Origin: Ferranicluibacter rubi
GTDB lineage: Bacteria; Pseudomonadota; Alphaproteobacteria; Rhizobiales; Rhizobiaceae
Assembly: GCF_011603255.1 (NCBI RefSeq)
Contig: NZ_JAANCM010000004.1
Span: 62,001 to 126,000, forward strand
Reading direction: 5' to 3'
DNA: 64,000 nucleotides
Part shown: positions 38,558-47,773 of the stretch, piece after piece
Position numbering within the stretch: position 1 is the first letter of the stretch
Layout: each line of letters begins with the position of its first letter
Notes under the pieces: generated by a model
What the model saw: only the letters and a program-made list of their open reading frames with translations
Databases searched by the model: none
Told to the model about the DNA's origin: nothing
Made by a program: the position numbers and the translations under genes

Positions 38558-39438
38558 TGATTCTCAGCTTCCTGAAGGAAACTCTCGATGTCCGAAGAGA
38601 GAATTTTCGGGATGAAATGATTAACCTTCTCATCCGGCCAGTCCCACCAGCGGAGCTTGAGGAGACGCTCTGATATATGATCAGGGAAGCGTTGACGCTT
38701 GACAGCGGCAGGGTTTCCTACCGCGATACTATATGGAGGTATGTCTTTCGTCACGACTGCATGAGCCCCGATAACCGCTCCATCACCAATCTTCACGCCG
38801 TCGCCGATAAAGACGCCGTGGCCTATCCAGACATCGCTTCCTATTTCTACGCCTCCTCGACTGATATGATCACTCACGTCCTCGGGTACGTTAGGCCATA
38901 GATTTCTATAGACGACAAAAGGGAAAATACTTGTAAAATCTGGGCGATGGTAAGCTAGCGCGATGGTTACCGCATGCCCAATTGCTGTATAGCTGCCAAT
39001 TTTAAGTTTCTGGTGACCAGTACTGTAGATAAGCGGCTTGCCATAGGTGTGCCTTCCTATGGACCATCCAAGATTATCGACTTCGTGGCGGAATTGTTCT
39101 CGCGTCGAGTGAGGATCATTAACACTGACAGGCTCATAGGCTTGATCGAGGCATAAAATTAACCCGTCATTAGGCGCGATAAGATGTCCTCCCTCGAGTT
39201 TGATGACACCGGGCTGCTCTGAACGATTTTCAAATACAACGCTGACGACACCAGACTGCGTGTGAAACTTCAGGCCGTCGTCTCCAAATGACCATGTCGC
39301 CTCATTCACATGAGAGTAACCTCGAAATGAGCCATCTTCATTTAGCATGAAGAAGTGCGCAGATTGCGGGTTACCCTTGTGGTAAAACTTAAGGACGGTC
39401 GAAAGAATCTCTTCACGACTCGGATAATGAGGGTCCAT
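38554..39438 (-). CDS. CatB-like hexapeptide acetyltransferase (294 aa)
   Basis: The C-terminal half has the xenobiotic-type acetyltransferase pattern ([81 protein letters not shown]). The His of AYHRPD matches the catalytic position in CatB/VatA enzymes. The N-terminal 110 residues are an extra domain ([40 protein letters not shown]) that I do not recognise as part of the family. Probably acetylates a sugar on a surface glycan. AT-rich like its partner. Confidence 0.75.
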   Translation of the reverse strand: MDPHYPSREEILSTVLKFYHKGNPQSAHFFMLNEDGSFRGYSHVNEATWSFGDDGLKFHTQSGVVSVVFENRSEQPGVIKLEGGHLIAPNDGLILCLDQAYEPVSVNDPHSTREQFRHEVDNLGWSIGRHTYGKPLIYSTGHQKLKIGSYTAIGHAVTIALAYHRPDFTSIFPFVVYRNLWPNVPEDVSDHISRGGVEIGSDVWIGHGVFIGDGVKIGDGAVIGAHAVVTKDIPPYSIAVGNPAAVKRQRFPDHISERLLKLRWWDWPDEKVNHFIPKILSSDIESFLQEAENH

Positions 39439-39490
39439 TTAAACAATCGCCTGAGTTCGAACGCAGATATTCTACCAATTTGACTTTGAG

Positions 39491-40576
39491 CTAATTTTCC
39501 GAAGCACTCCCAGGCCATGGCAGCCCGCATGTCTCCCATGGATCAACGCGAGTGCCTCGGTCTACTCTAAGCCCAAGCTCTGGGATTGGTAGATTGTAAA
39601 TGTAATCCTGCGGGGTTCTGACGTAATTTTGACAAAATCTCTCAAAGGCAGATAAATTGGAGAATGTCGAGCGGCTGAGGCCGACATATAATTTGGCCAT
39701 CTTGCTGATCTCGAAATCGATCAGCGATGCATCAAGAGGCGACATCGTTTCATAAGTGCCTGCTGGCATAAAATCGGTTTTCCAGAAGAGTTCGATCCCG
39801 GTTTGCGAAAGAACCGCCTCATTGATCGCGCTCTTCGGCTCTGGCGCGTACCTTTCGTCGCAAAACACGTAGACTTTCCCCACGTCCGGGAGAGACCGTT
39901 TGATCTTGGAGCAAATCTCAACGGGGTGTAGGTAGTTTTGTTCAGGGCGAACAAGAACTGGATCAAGGTTATATCTGCAATATGAGGCCCAATCGCCTTC
40001 GATGCGGAACTGGACCATTGTCGTGATATCATTCTTGTAAATGATTTCACTGCAGAGCGATTGGAACAGTGCTGAACTTTTGACCCTTGGTACCAGAGAT
40101 CTACAGAAATCCGAGATGATATCCGTCGCAGCAGTCTCTTCCTTCTCAGCGATCGAGCCAAGATGAGCCGCACCGAGGTGAAAATGGTTCCACCCGCCTC
40201 GCTCGATGCGATCCGCATATTCGACCGCGGGGATCGGCACGATACCGACACCCCAGCGATTGAGAAACTCAACGAATATCTCTGTCCAGAACACGTCGCC
40301 AAATGCGTGGAACGTCGATTTGGATTCATCCTGATCCCGGCTGTAAATCCTCGGCAGATAGATGAACCGATCCGCCGGATCCGGCATCCTGGACGCATTG
40401 ATGACGAGGCCGAGAAGAGCAAGCTTCTGGTTGCTGATGCCGCCGTCATTGTAGTCGAAGCCTAGACCGACCCTTGTCACGACAGGAGTGGACGCGGGCA
40501 GATCTGTCACACCTTGGATCTCTGTCCCAAGAGGTCGTTCAGGTTTCCAAAATCGACCAAAAATGCCTCGTCCCAT
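39491..40576 (-). CDS. O-fucosyltransferase-like glycosyltransferase (361 aa)
   Basis: The N-terminal VTRVGLGFDYNDGGISNQKL followed by LLGLVINASRM and RFIYLPRIYSRDQDES, and the C-terminal KLYVGLSRSTFSNLSAFERF, match the frame of GDP-fucose-dependent O-fucosyltransferase-like proteins: a gated N-terminal nucleotide-sugar region and a SxFSxx motif near the C-terminus. Bacterial relatives act in O-antigen or capsule synthesis. It overlaps the GT61 gene upstream by about 70 bases, so both are cotranscribed leftward. Sugar donor is not deducible. Confidence 0.6.
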   Translation of the reverse strand: MGRGIFGRFWKPERPLGTEIQGVTDLPASTPVVTRVGLGFDYNDGGISNQKLALLGLVINASRMPDPADRFIYLPRIYSRDQDESKSTFHAFGDVFWTEIFVEFLNRWGVGIVPIPAVEYADRIERGGWNHFHLGAAHLGSIAEKEETAATDIISDFCRSLVPRVKSSALFQSLCSEIIYKNDITTMVQFRIEGDWASYCRYNLDPVLVRPEQNYLHPVEICSKIKRSLPDVGKVYVFCDERYAPEPKSAINEAVLSQTGIELFWKTDFMPAGTYETMSPLDASLIDFEISKMAKLYVGLSRSTFSNLSAFERFCQNYVRTPQDYIYNLPIPELGLRVDRGTRVDPWETCGLPWPGSASEN

Positions 40577-41583
40577 GACGTTCCTCCGTTGACGTTCTCG
40601 CCACGCACTTCCTCGTAGGATTGCCCCTTCAAGGTCGCAATGAAGTAGAAGAAGGTATCCGGCATCGTCGCAGGTGCGAGATTGATGATGCGCGCCGTGG
40701 AAGGGGCGAACATGATATTGGTCATGCCGGCACCCATGACGCCCATGACGCAGGATGCATTTTTGAACTTGCGGACCTGCTCCGTGAGATTCAGCTTTCC
40801 GGGATGCAGGATTTCAAAGCCGTGTTCCGTGACGAGACGGTGAATGTCCGCCTCATTGCCGATATTGCGCGGCGCGCCGGCACGGCTGACGAAGATCTTG
40901 CGAGGCGCCTCGCCGTCCACCGCATCCCGGATCCTGTCGATCGCCTCGAAAACGAGCGGCGACATGTAGGAGCCGTGCAACGTCATCCCGCTGACGACGA
41001 TCAACTCCTTGAAAAAGCTCACGCTGTTGGCCTTCAGCGGAAAGCGCGGCGTCGATTTGATCGTATCGACGATGCCGAGAGAGTCGGAGATAACCGTGTT
41101 CATTCCAGTGCCGACATCCGGAATGGCGACGCCCGACACATGGGTCAGCTTTCTTGCCAATTCGAGCTTTGGCAAAATTTCCACCATCCAGTGCCCGTAA
41201 TTCGCCTCTCCCCGCTTTCTCAGAAGCAGACAGGACGTATCGATCACGGGAATATCGGTGGCCGACGCGATGTCGCGAAGGGCCCTCTCCTGCTCCTCGG
41301 GCGCATGCTGCGTGATCGTCTGGCTGATCACCTTGCCATCGCTGTTGAACACGAGCCCTTCGGCCGTCACGTGGACATCGAAGACCTTATCGACCGAAAT
41401 CGTCCGCGCGCCATGATGGTTCGAGTACCAGCCAGGCCGCATGGCGTCGTGGATCGACTTCGGGATGAGATCGAGACCGGAGACGACCGGAGGCGGCGCA
41501 AGAAATGCAGGAGATTCAATCACGCCCAAATGCACGTGATGCATGCTGCGTATATCGACGGCTTCAACCATTACGAATGACAC
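40507..41583 (-). CDS. Glycosyltransferase family 61 protein (358 aa)
   Basis: The signature NYGHWMVEILPKLELARKL and the C-terminal KIFVSRAGAPRNIGNEADI, LVTEHGFEILHPGKLNLTEQ, CVMGVMGAGMTNIMFAPSTA and IINLAP are those of GT61 (DUF563) transferases. His in GHW and the GAGMTN loop are the family's conserved positions. Probably adds a sugar to a surface polysaccharide. It heads the leftward two-gene operon, ending close to the chromosomal dxr gene. Confidence 0.82.
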   Translation of the reverse strand: MSFVMVEAVDIRSMHHVHLGVIESPAFLAPPPVVSGLDLIPKSIHDAMRPGWYSNHHGARTISVDKVFDVHVTAEGLVFNSDGKVISQTITQHAPEEQERALRDIASATDIPVIDTSCLLLRKRGEANYGHWMVEILPKLELARKLTHVSGVAIPDVGTGMNTVISDSLGIVDTIKSTPRFPLKANSVSFFKELIVVSGMTLHGSYMSPLVFEAIDRIRDAVDGEAPRKIFVSRAGAPRNIGNEADIHRLVTEHGFEILHPGKLNLTEQVRKFKNASCVMGVMGAGMTNIMFAPSTARIINLAPATMPDTFFYFIATLKGQSYEEVRGENVNGGTSWDEAFLVDFGNLNDLLGQRSKV

Positions 41584-41678
41584 TGCTCCGATGGCACGCT
41601 TGATGGGACACTGTTTCGAACGCGCTTGCCAGAGGGCATATGCATTTTTCAGACCAAGTGACGACTAATATTACCTTA

Positions 41679-41690
41679 CATGTGCTTTGC
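41679..41690 (+). promoter_or_regulatory. One-mismatch copy of the late motif near dxr
   Basis: CATGTGCTTTGC differs from the six exact copies only in its second base. It lies in the 253-bp gap between the GT61 gene and dxr. One such near-match in 64 kb could arise by chance, so I give it little weight. The remainder of the gap shows no terminator or obvious promoter beyond AT-rich stretches near 41.66 and 41.78 kb. Confidence 0.3.
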
Positions 41691-41836
41691 TGCCTCTAAC
41701 ATGATCCGTGCAGCCTTTCGACTGATTTTTCCGGTCTCCGAATCTTCTGGAGCCGCAATGTACGGTTAAGCCTTGTTCCGGATTTTTTCCGCTTGTACGA
41801 CGTTGACGCTTGAACATTGAGGTCGACGTAAGCCGA

Positions 41837-43021
41837 ATGACGAAGTCAGAACACCACCACATCACCATCCTCGGTTCCACCGGTTCCATCGGCTGCAGCA
41901 CGCTCGACGTGGTGGCGCAGCTTGGGGGGCGGGAGCGGTTCGTGGTGGAGGCTTTGACGGGGAACGGGAACATCGGGCTTCTCTGCGAGCAGGCGAAGGC
42001 CGTCGGCGCGCGGCTGGCGGTGACGGCGGATGAGGGGCGGTATCTGGAGCTGAAATCGGCGCTGGCCGGCACCGGCATCGCGGTGGCCGCGGGGCCGAGC
42101 GGGCTGCAGGAAGCGGCCGCGCGCGCGGCGGAATGGGTCATGGCAGCGATTGTCGGCACGGCCGGCCTCGCCCCCACGCTGACCGCCGCCCGGCGCGGCG
42201 CCGATATTGCGCTCGCCAACAAGGAATGCCTGGTGTCCGCAGGCGCGCTCTTCGTGCGCGCGGTGGCCGAGGGCGGCGGGCGGCTCATCCCGGTCGACAG
42301 CGAGCATTCCGCGATCTTCCAGGCGCTGGAGGACGACCAGCGCCACGCGCTGGAGCGCATCATCCTGACGGCGTCCGGCGGGCCGTTCCGCACATGGTCG
42401 CGCGAGGCGATGGCCGGCGTCACCGCCGAGATCGCCCGGGCGCATCCCAACTGGTCGATGGGCCTGAAGATCTCCATTGGCAGCGCCTCCATGTTCAACA
42501 AGGCGCTGGAGATGATCGAGGCCAAGCACCTCTTCGACGTGGCGCCCGAGCAGATCGAGGTGATCGTCCACCCGCAGTCGATCGTCCATTCCATGGTCGG
42601 TTATACCGACGGCTCCGTGCTCGCGCAGCTCGGCGCGCCGGATATGCGCACGGCGATCGGCTACGCTTTGACCTATCCTGCGCGCCCGGCGCTCAATGTC
42701 GAACGGCTGGATTTCGCAAAGCTCGCACGGCTCGATTTCGAAGCGCCCGACGAGGTCCGCTTCCCCGCGCTGCGGCTCGCACGCACTGCCTTGACGCGCG
42801 GCGGTCTGCAGGGTGCCGCCATGAACGCCGCTGAGGAAACCGCCTTCGAGGCGTTCATCGGCGGGCGCATCGGCTTTCTCGACATGGCCGATATCGCCGA
42901 GACGGTGATGGAGCGGATGATCGACTGGCCGGCAGCCGGTGATATGGACGACGTCTTTGCCGGCGATGCCGCGGCCCGCCGCTTCGCTACCGAAGCGATC
43001 GGCGCACGCGCGGCGGCCTGA
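41837..43021 (+). CDS. dxr: 1-deoxy-D-xylulose 5-phosphate reductoisomerase
   Basis: Second step of the MEP isoprenoid pathway: NADPH-dependent conversion of DXP to MEP. ILGSTGSIGCSTLDVV is the NADPH-binding start; ANKECLVSAG, IPVDSEHSAIFQ (metal-binding Asp/Glu), ILTASGGPF, HPNWSMGLKISIGSASMFNK and IVHPQSIVHSMVGYTDGS follow in the right order. 394 residues is the family length. I use the ATG at MTKSEHHH rather than an upstream TTG. It marks the return to GC-rich core chromosome and converges with the DUF2938 gene, one base apart. Confidence 0.95.
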   Translation: MTKSEHHHITILGSTGSIGCSTLDVVAQLGGRERFVVEALTGNGNIGLLCEQAKAVGARLAVTADEGRYLELKSALAGTGIAVAAGPSGLQEAAARAAEWVMAAIVGTAGLAPTLTAARRGADIALANKECLVSAGALFVRAVAEGGGRLIPVDSEHSAIFQALEDDQRHALERIILTASGGPFRTWSREAMAGVTAEIARAHPNWSMGLKISIGSASMFNKALEMIEAKHLFDVAPEQIEVIVHPQSIVHSMVGYTDGSVLAQLGAPDMRTAIGYALTYPARPALNVERLDFAKLARLDFEAPDEVRFPALRLARTALTRGGLQGAAMNAAEETAFEAFIGGRIGFLDMADIAETVMERMIDWPAAGDMDDVFAGDAAARRFATEAIGARAAA

Positions 43022-43022
43022 C

Positions 43023-43505
43023 TCAGCGAAGGATCAGCGCCGTTGCATAGAGCCCAAGGCCGAAGGCGACGTGGGCTGCAAGGTTCAGCGCCCGCACCCG
43101 GTTCGGGTTGGGCAGCCGCGAGGCGGCAACGCCGAGGCCGAGCCCCGGCTGCAGCAGGAACCAGCCTGCCGCGACGGTGACGATGCCCCAGACCAGCGCC
43201 GGGATCAGCGTCGGCGCGGCAAACCAGTCGAGACCGACAAAAAACGCAAGCATGATCCCGTAGACGATGCCGACGGCATAATGGCCGATCCAGCCGAGCG
43301 CGTTCTCATTGGCAAAGGGCGCGGCATCGCTGATGGATTCATGGAACAGCTGACCCCGGCCGGCATGGTAGAACCACCGCCCGACAGGCGCCCAGTTGGC
43401 TTTCGGCTGGCCGAAGGCGACAGCGAGCAGAATGGCCCAGAGATCCATGGCGAGCGTCGCGCCCACCCCGATCACCAGCCCGCGCCAGATCAGTTCCATC
43501 ATCAT
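43023..43505 (-). CDS. DUF2938-family membrane protein (160 aa)
   Basis: Four hydrophobic helices (GLVIGVGATLAMDLWAILLA; HYAVGIVYGIMLAFFVGL; ALVWGIVTVAAGWFLLQPG; AHVAFGLGLYATALIL) with the conserved W-x-P-V-GRWFYH segment place it in the DUF2938 family, inner-membrane proteins of unknown function. It lies downstream of hemA on the same strand (86 bases between), so cotranscription is possible. Confidence 0.75.
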   Translation of the reverse strand: MMMELIWRGLVIGVGATLAMDLWAILLAVAFGQPKANWAPVGRWFYHAGRGQLFHESISDAAPFANENALGWIGHYAVGIVYGIMLAFFVGLDWFAAPTLIPALVWGIVTVAAGWFLLQPGLGLGVAASRLPNPNRVRALNLAAHVAFGLGLYATALILR

Positions 43506-43591
43506 CAGGCTTGTCCCCTCGCCGTTCCCCTCGATCTCCCGTGTTCTAGATCAGAATGCGAGGGCTGCGAAGCGGAATATGCGGCGCCGCG

Positions 43592-44806
43592 TCAGGCGAC
43601 GGCGCGGGCCAGCGCGCAGCGCGACCACAACTGGTGCAGCGCGCCCACCAGATGGTCGATATCGCCATCCGAATGCAGCGGCGTCGGGGTGATGCGCAGG
43701 CGCTCGGTCTTCTTCGGCACGGTCGGGTAGTTGATTGGCTGGACGTAGATGCCGCAATTGTCGAGCAGCAGATCCGAGATCCACTTGCACTTCGCCGCAT
43801 CGCCCACGATCACCGGCACGATGTGGCTCGGATTGGGCAAGTGCGGAATACCGTTGCGGTCGAGAAGCGACCGCAGGCGGCGCACGCGCTCCTGATGGGC
43901 AAAGCGCTCGACCTGGCTTTCCTTCAGGTGACGAATCGAGGCCAGCGCGCCTGCGGCCAGCGCCGGCGGCAGCGCGGTGGTGAAGATGAAACCCGAGGCA
44001 AACGAGCGGATATAGTCGCAGAGGGCGGCAGACGCCGCGATATAGCCGCCCATCACGCCAAACGCCTTGCCGAGCGTTCCCTCGATCACCGTCAGCCGGT
44101 GCATCAGGCCTTCGCGCTCGGCAATGCCGCCGCCGCGCGGGCCGTACATGCCGACGGCATGCACCTCGTCGAGATAGGTCATCGCGCCGTAGCGCTCTGC
44201 CACGTCGCAGATCTCCTTGATCGGCGCGATATCGCCGTCCATCGAATAGACCGATTCGAACGCGACGAGCTTGGGCGCCGCCGGATCGGCCGCTGCCAGC
44301 TTCGCCTCGAGATCGGCCACCGAATTGTGCTTGAAGATCACCCGCTCGCATTTGGCGTGGCGGATGCCCTCGATCATGGAGGCGTGGTTCCCGGCATCGG
44401 AAAAGACGATGATGCCGGGAATGCGCGAACAGAGCGTTCCCAGAGCTGCCCAGTTGGACACGTAGCCTGAGGTAAACAGCAGCGCGGATTCCTTGCCGTG
44501 GAGATCGGCAAGCTCCTGCTCCAGAAGAACATGATAGTGTGTCGTGCCCGAGATGTTCCGGGTGCCTCCCGCACCCGCGCCACAGTGGTCGATCGCCTGC
44601 TTCATCGCGTCGATCACCTTAGGGTGCTGGCCCATGCCCAGATAGTCGTTGGAGCACCAGACGGTGACGTCCTTGACGCCATCCGCCGTATGCCGGCGGG
44701 CCTTGGGAAACTGTCCACGCTGGCGTTCCAGATCGGCGAAGACGCGATAACGGCCTTCCTCGTGAAGACCGTCCAGTTCCGACCTGAAGAATTGCTCGAA
44801 GTTCAT
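43592..44806 (-). CDS. hemA: 5-aminolevulinate synthase (C4 haem pathway)
   Basis: PLP-dependent condensation of glycine with succinyl-CoA to 5-aminolevulinate, the entry to tetrapyrrole synthesis in alphaproteobacteria. [45 protein letters not shown] and [16 protein letters not shown] (PLP-binding Lys) are the family signatures. 404 residues is normal for rhizobial HemA, distinct from glutamyl-tRNA reductase. No FNR/FixK-type TTGAT-N4-ATCAA box was seen in the upstream gap. Confidence 0.96.
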   Translation of the reverse strand: MNFEQFFRSELDGLHEEGRYRVFADLERQRGQFPKARRHTADGVKDVTVWCSNDYLGMGQHPKVIDAMKQAIDHCGAGAGGTRNISGTTHYHVLLEQELADLHGKESALLFTSGYVSNWAALGTLCSRIPGIIVFSDAGNHASMIEGIRHAKCERVIFKHNSVADLEAKLAAADPAAPKLVAFESVYSMDGDIAPIKEICDVAERYGAMTYLDEVHAVGMYGPRGGGIAEREGLMHRLTVIEGTLGKAFGVMGGYIAASAALCDYIRSFASGFIFTTALPPALAAGALASIRHLKESQVERFAHQERVRRLRSLLDRNGIPHLPNPSHIVPVIVGDAAKCKWISDLLLDNCGIYVQPINYPTVPKKTERLRITPTPLHSDGDIDHLVGALHQLWSRCALARAVA

Positions 44807-45224
44807 GCGTGTCTCCAGACCCTTGGCGTCTTTTTAAGTGAACCATCCCGGTGGCCGGCCGGCACGCGCCCTCATGGCTTGCGCGGCATCGGGCCCATTG
44901 TTTTGAATGGTTCCAGATTATCCTGAAGATTTCATTCCACCCTCCTCCGGATCAAGTCAAGACCGGGGCCGAAAACAGACCTGTGACACGATATCGCGAC
45001 CCTCCAACGTTAAAACGCCGGCAGGGCTCAAAGTCGTCTTCAGCTTTTGTTCATCATAACTGTCGTCCATTCCGTTAGGGACGTTTTTTATGGCTCCGGA
45101 TTGGACTTTCGGAAGGTCGCATTTAACTTCTCGCATTAAGGTTCGGGAAAAGGCAGGCGTCTGCTGTTTCAAGGCACAGCAGGGGCCTGACGGCTGACGT
45201 CAGGTCCCATCAGGAGAGATCACT
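44807..45224. other. Intergenic region between hemA and lipoprotein gene
   Basis: A 418-base non-coding stretch between divergent genes. I see no tRNA, repeat, terminator or convincing open reading frame. It should carry the hemA promoter on one strand and the promoter of the small lipoprotein gene on the other; AT-richer segments near 44.93, 45.06 and 45.13 kb are possible sites, but no -35/-10 pair is clear enough to call. Confidence 0.5.
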
Positions 45225-45482
45225 ATGAAGAAAGCCATTGTGCTGGCGGTTCTCGCCATGACGGTTGCGAGCTGCAGCCAGACGGAAAAGGGCGCCGGCA
45301 TCGGCGCCGTCTCGGGCGCGGTCATCGGCGGCGCCGTCACCGGCAATGTTCGCGGCGCGGCCGTGGGTGCGGCCATCGGCGGCGTCTCCGGCGCGGTCAT
45401 CGGCAATGTCTCGGAACAGCCGGGCCAGTGCTACTACCGCGATCGCAACGGCAGCCGTTATATCGACGATTGCCCGCGCTGA
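45225..45482 (+). CDS. Glycine-zipper lipoprotein (85 aa)
   Basis: A signal peptide ends in the lipobox TVASC. Then come Gly-zipper repeats (GAGIGAVSGAVIGGAVTGNV, GAAVGAAIGGVSGAVIG) as in outer-membrane 17-kDa/SlyB-like proteins, and a short C-terminal tail with two Cys (GQCYYRDRNG, DDCPR). GGAGAG precedes the ATG. Likely an envelope-associated small lipoprotein; single gene with its own terminator. Confidence 0.8.
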   Translation: MKKAIVLAVLAMTVASCSQTEKGAGIGAVSGAVIGGAVTGNVRGAAVGAAIGGVSGAVIGNVSEQPGQCYYRDRNGSRYIDDCPR

Positions 45483-45524
45483 TTGCGTCGGAAAGGCTCT
45501 TTTGCCGAAGGGCATGACATCGGG

Positions 45525-45555
45525 AAGCCCCGCTTCGGCGGGGCTTCTGTTTCTG
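45525..45555 (+). terminator. Rho-independent terminator after lipoprotein gene
   Basis: AAGCCCCGC (45525-45533) pairs with GCGGGGCTT (45538-45546) around a TTCG tetraloop, followed by CTGTTTCTG. A compact GC-rich hairpin with a U-rich tail. Confidence 0.85.
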
Positions 45556-45627
45556 TAACGTCACACTAACGACTGTTTCTGACGTCACGAGGCGCCGGAG
45601 ACTTCATACGTCTCACGAGGATGTGTA

Positions 45628-47649
45628 GTGTCGCGGAACATCGCAAACGTGCAAACGTTGAAAGAGTCGGCATCGCTTTCCGTGGGCGATCGCTACAGGA
45701 CTGTCAGTCGACACGGGATGCGGAATCGAATGCGTTTGCCGACTGTCAGTCCCGCGTATCGTAAAGCCGGCCTTGCCTTGAGCGTCGCCGCCCTGGCCCT
45801 TTGTGGCCCAGCCTCCGTGCAGGATGCCGCAGCGTTCAAGCTGTTCGGCATCAACTTTTTCGGTAAGGACAAAGACGAGGAGACCGCCGAGGTCATCGAT
45901 CCCGTCACCTATACCGTGACCCTGAACGAGGGCACGGATGACGACGAGCTGAAGAGTGCGCTTTCCGGCAGTTCGCGCCTGGTTCAGGACAGGGACAAGC
46001 CCGTTTCCGGCAATCTCGGCCTCGCCATCAAGGCCCGCGACGACCGCGACAGGCTGCTGGCAGCGCTTTACGAAAAGGCCCGCTACGGCGGCACCGTGCA
46101 GGTCATGGTCGCCGGCAAGCCGATCGAAAGCCTGCCGCCGGACCCGGTCTTTCCGGCCGGAGCGCCTGTGCCGGTCACCATCACGGTCGATCCCGGTCCC
46201 GTTTTCACCTTTGGCAATATTCTTCTGGAAAGCGATGCAGGCGGGCGTGACGCGAAGGCCTACGATCTCCAGCCGGGCAACCGCGCCGACTCGACCCTGA
46301 TCATCAAGGCCGGCGAGAAGATCGTCGAAGACCTGAAGAAGGACGGGCGGCCGCTCGCCACCCTGAAGGGACGCACCGCCGTCGCCGATCACAAGACCAA
46401 CACTGTGGATGTCACGATCGGTGCCGAAGGCGGCCCGGTCGCGCCCTTCGGTCCTGTGGCCATCAAGGGTGCGCGCACGGTCAATCCCGATTTCGTCGCC
46501 AACTATTCGCGCCTCAACACCGGCCGGCAATATTCGCCGGAGGAAATGCGCAAGGCTTCCGAACGCCTGCGCCAGCTCGGCGTTTTCTCCAGCATCACCA
46601 TCCGCGAGGCCGAGCAGCTGGCACCGGATGGCTCGCTGCCGCTGACCATCGAGGTGTCCGAAGGCAAGCACCGCTACTTCGGCGCGGGCGCCAAGTTCTC
46701 CTCGACGGATGGCTTCGGCGTTCAGGGGTATTGGGGACACCGCAACCTTTTCGGCGAGGCGGAATCGCTGCGCATCGAAGGCTCGATCGACCGGTTGGGC
46801 GAGACCAAGGAGATCACCGATCTCGACTATACCGCCGGTATCCTCTTCACCAAGCCCGGCGTCTTCGATCCCTACTCAACCCTGACCGCCAGCGTGAAAG
46901 CATCGCTGATGGATCCGGATGCCTACAAGGCGCAGGTGGTGACCGGCGCAGTCGGCCTCGCCTATGAGCTGACGGAGGCCGACACGGTGTCGATCGGCGC
47001 GGAACTCGCCTGGAACAACATCGAGGATGCGTTCGGCGAGCGCCGCTATCTCACGCCCTCGATCCCGCTCGATTACGTCCGCGATGCCCGCGACGACAAG
47101 CTCAACCCAACCGAAGGCTATCGTGCGACATTGAGCGTCAAGCCAAGCTACGACATTTACGGCGAGACGTTCTTCTCGACGTTCGAAGGCTCGGCCACCG
47201 GCTATCTCGGCTTTGGCGAAGACAACAAATATGTGCTGGCCGGGCGCCTCGGCGCGGGCGTCATCGCGGCCGATGGCGGGCTCGACGATATTCCCGCGAC
47301 ACGACGCTTCTTTCTGGGTGGCGGCGGCACAGTGCGCGGCTTCTCCTACCAGGAAATCAGCCCGCGCAATGCGGACGACGATCTTCTCGGCGGCCGCTCC
47401 TACGTCAATGCCAATGTCGAGGCCCGCATCGGCGTCACGAAGACGATCAGCGTCGTGCCCTTCATCGATGCCGCCACCGTCTCGGCAAAGACCGTCCCGG
47501 ATTTCTCCGACGTCAAGATCGGCGCCGGCATCGGCGTGCGCTACCTGACGGCGGTCGGCCCCATACGCGTGGATTTTGCCGTGCCGCTGAGCCCCTATGA
47601 CGGGGGAACGCGCTACGGCATCTATGCCGGGATCGGCCAGACGTTCTGA
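45628..47649 (+). CDS. tamA: TamA, outer-membrane autotransporter assembly factor
   Basis: BamA/Omp85-family protein of the translocation and assembly module. A signal sequence (LALSVAALALCGPASVQDAA) follows a 45-residue leader; three POTRA-like domains occupy about residues 90-340, and the C-terminal barrel contains RFFLGGGGTVRGFSYQEI (the conserved VRGF motif in loop 6) and ends in YAGIGQTF with a terminal Phe. GTG start with ACGAGG upstream. It sits before tamB, its inner-membrane partner. Confidence 0.9.
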   Translation: MSRNIANVQTLKESASLSVGDRYRTVSRHGMRNRMRLPTVSPAYRKAGLALSVAALALCGPASVQDAAAFKLFGINFFGKDKDEETAEVIDPVTYTVTLNEGTDDDELKSALSGSSRLVQDRDKPVSGNLGLAIKARDDRDRLLAALYEKARYGGTVQVMVAGKPIESLPPDPVFPAGAPVPVTITVDPGPVFTFGNILLESDAGGRDAKAYDLQPGNRADSTLIIKAGEKIVEDLKKDGRPLATLKGRTAVADHKTNTVDVTIGAEGGPVAPFGPVAIKGARTVNPDFVANYSRLNTGRQYSPEEMRKASERLRQLGVFSSITIREAEQLAPDGSLPLTIEVSEGKHRYFGAGAKFSSTDGFGVQGYWGHRNLFGEAESLRIEGSIDRLGETKEITDLDYTAGILFTKPGVFDPYSTLTASVKASLMDPDAYKAQVVTGAVGLAYELTEADTVSIGAELAWNNIEDAFGERRYLTPSIPLDYVRDARDDKLNPTEGYRATLSVKPSYDIYGETFFSTFEGSATGYLGFGEDNKYVLAGRLGAGVIAADGGLDDIPATRRFFLGGGGTVRGFSYQEISPRNADDDLLGGRSYVNANVEARIGVTKTISVVPFIDAATVSAKTVPDFSDVKIGAGIGVRYLTAVGPIRVDFAVPLSPYDGGTRYGIYAGIGQTF

Positions 47650-47773
47650 GCAGCCAGTGGCGGCTGTCTCACGGCAAACTGCCGTTTCAATGACATGATC
47701 GCAACCTACGGGTTGCCAATATGATGACGACCTATGGGTCAGGACGAGACGCCGGCCTGGCATGGAGCAGACG

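Noticed and set aside
41679-41690. Near-copy of the late motif as evidence that the prophage extends to dxr
   Set aside because: A one-mismatch copy somewhere in 64 kb is not improbable, and no phage gene follows it.
1-41700. Search for integrase, single-subunit RNA polymerase, DNA polymerase or CRISPR array
   Set aside because: None was seen in the window; integrase and any polymerase may lie left of position 1.
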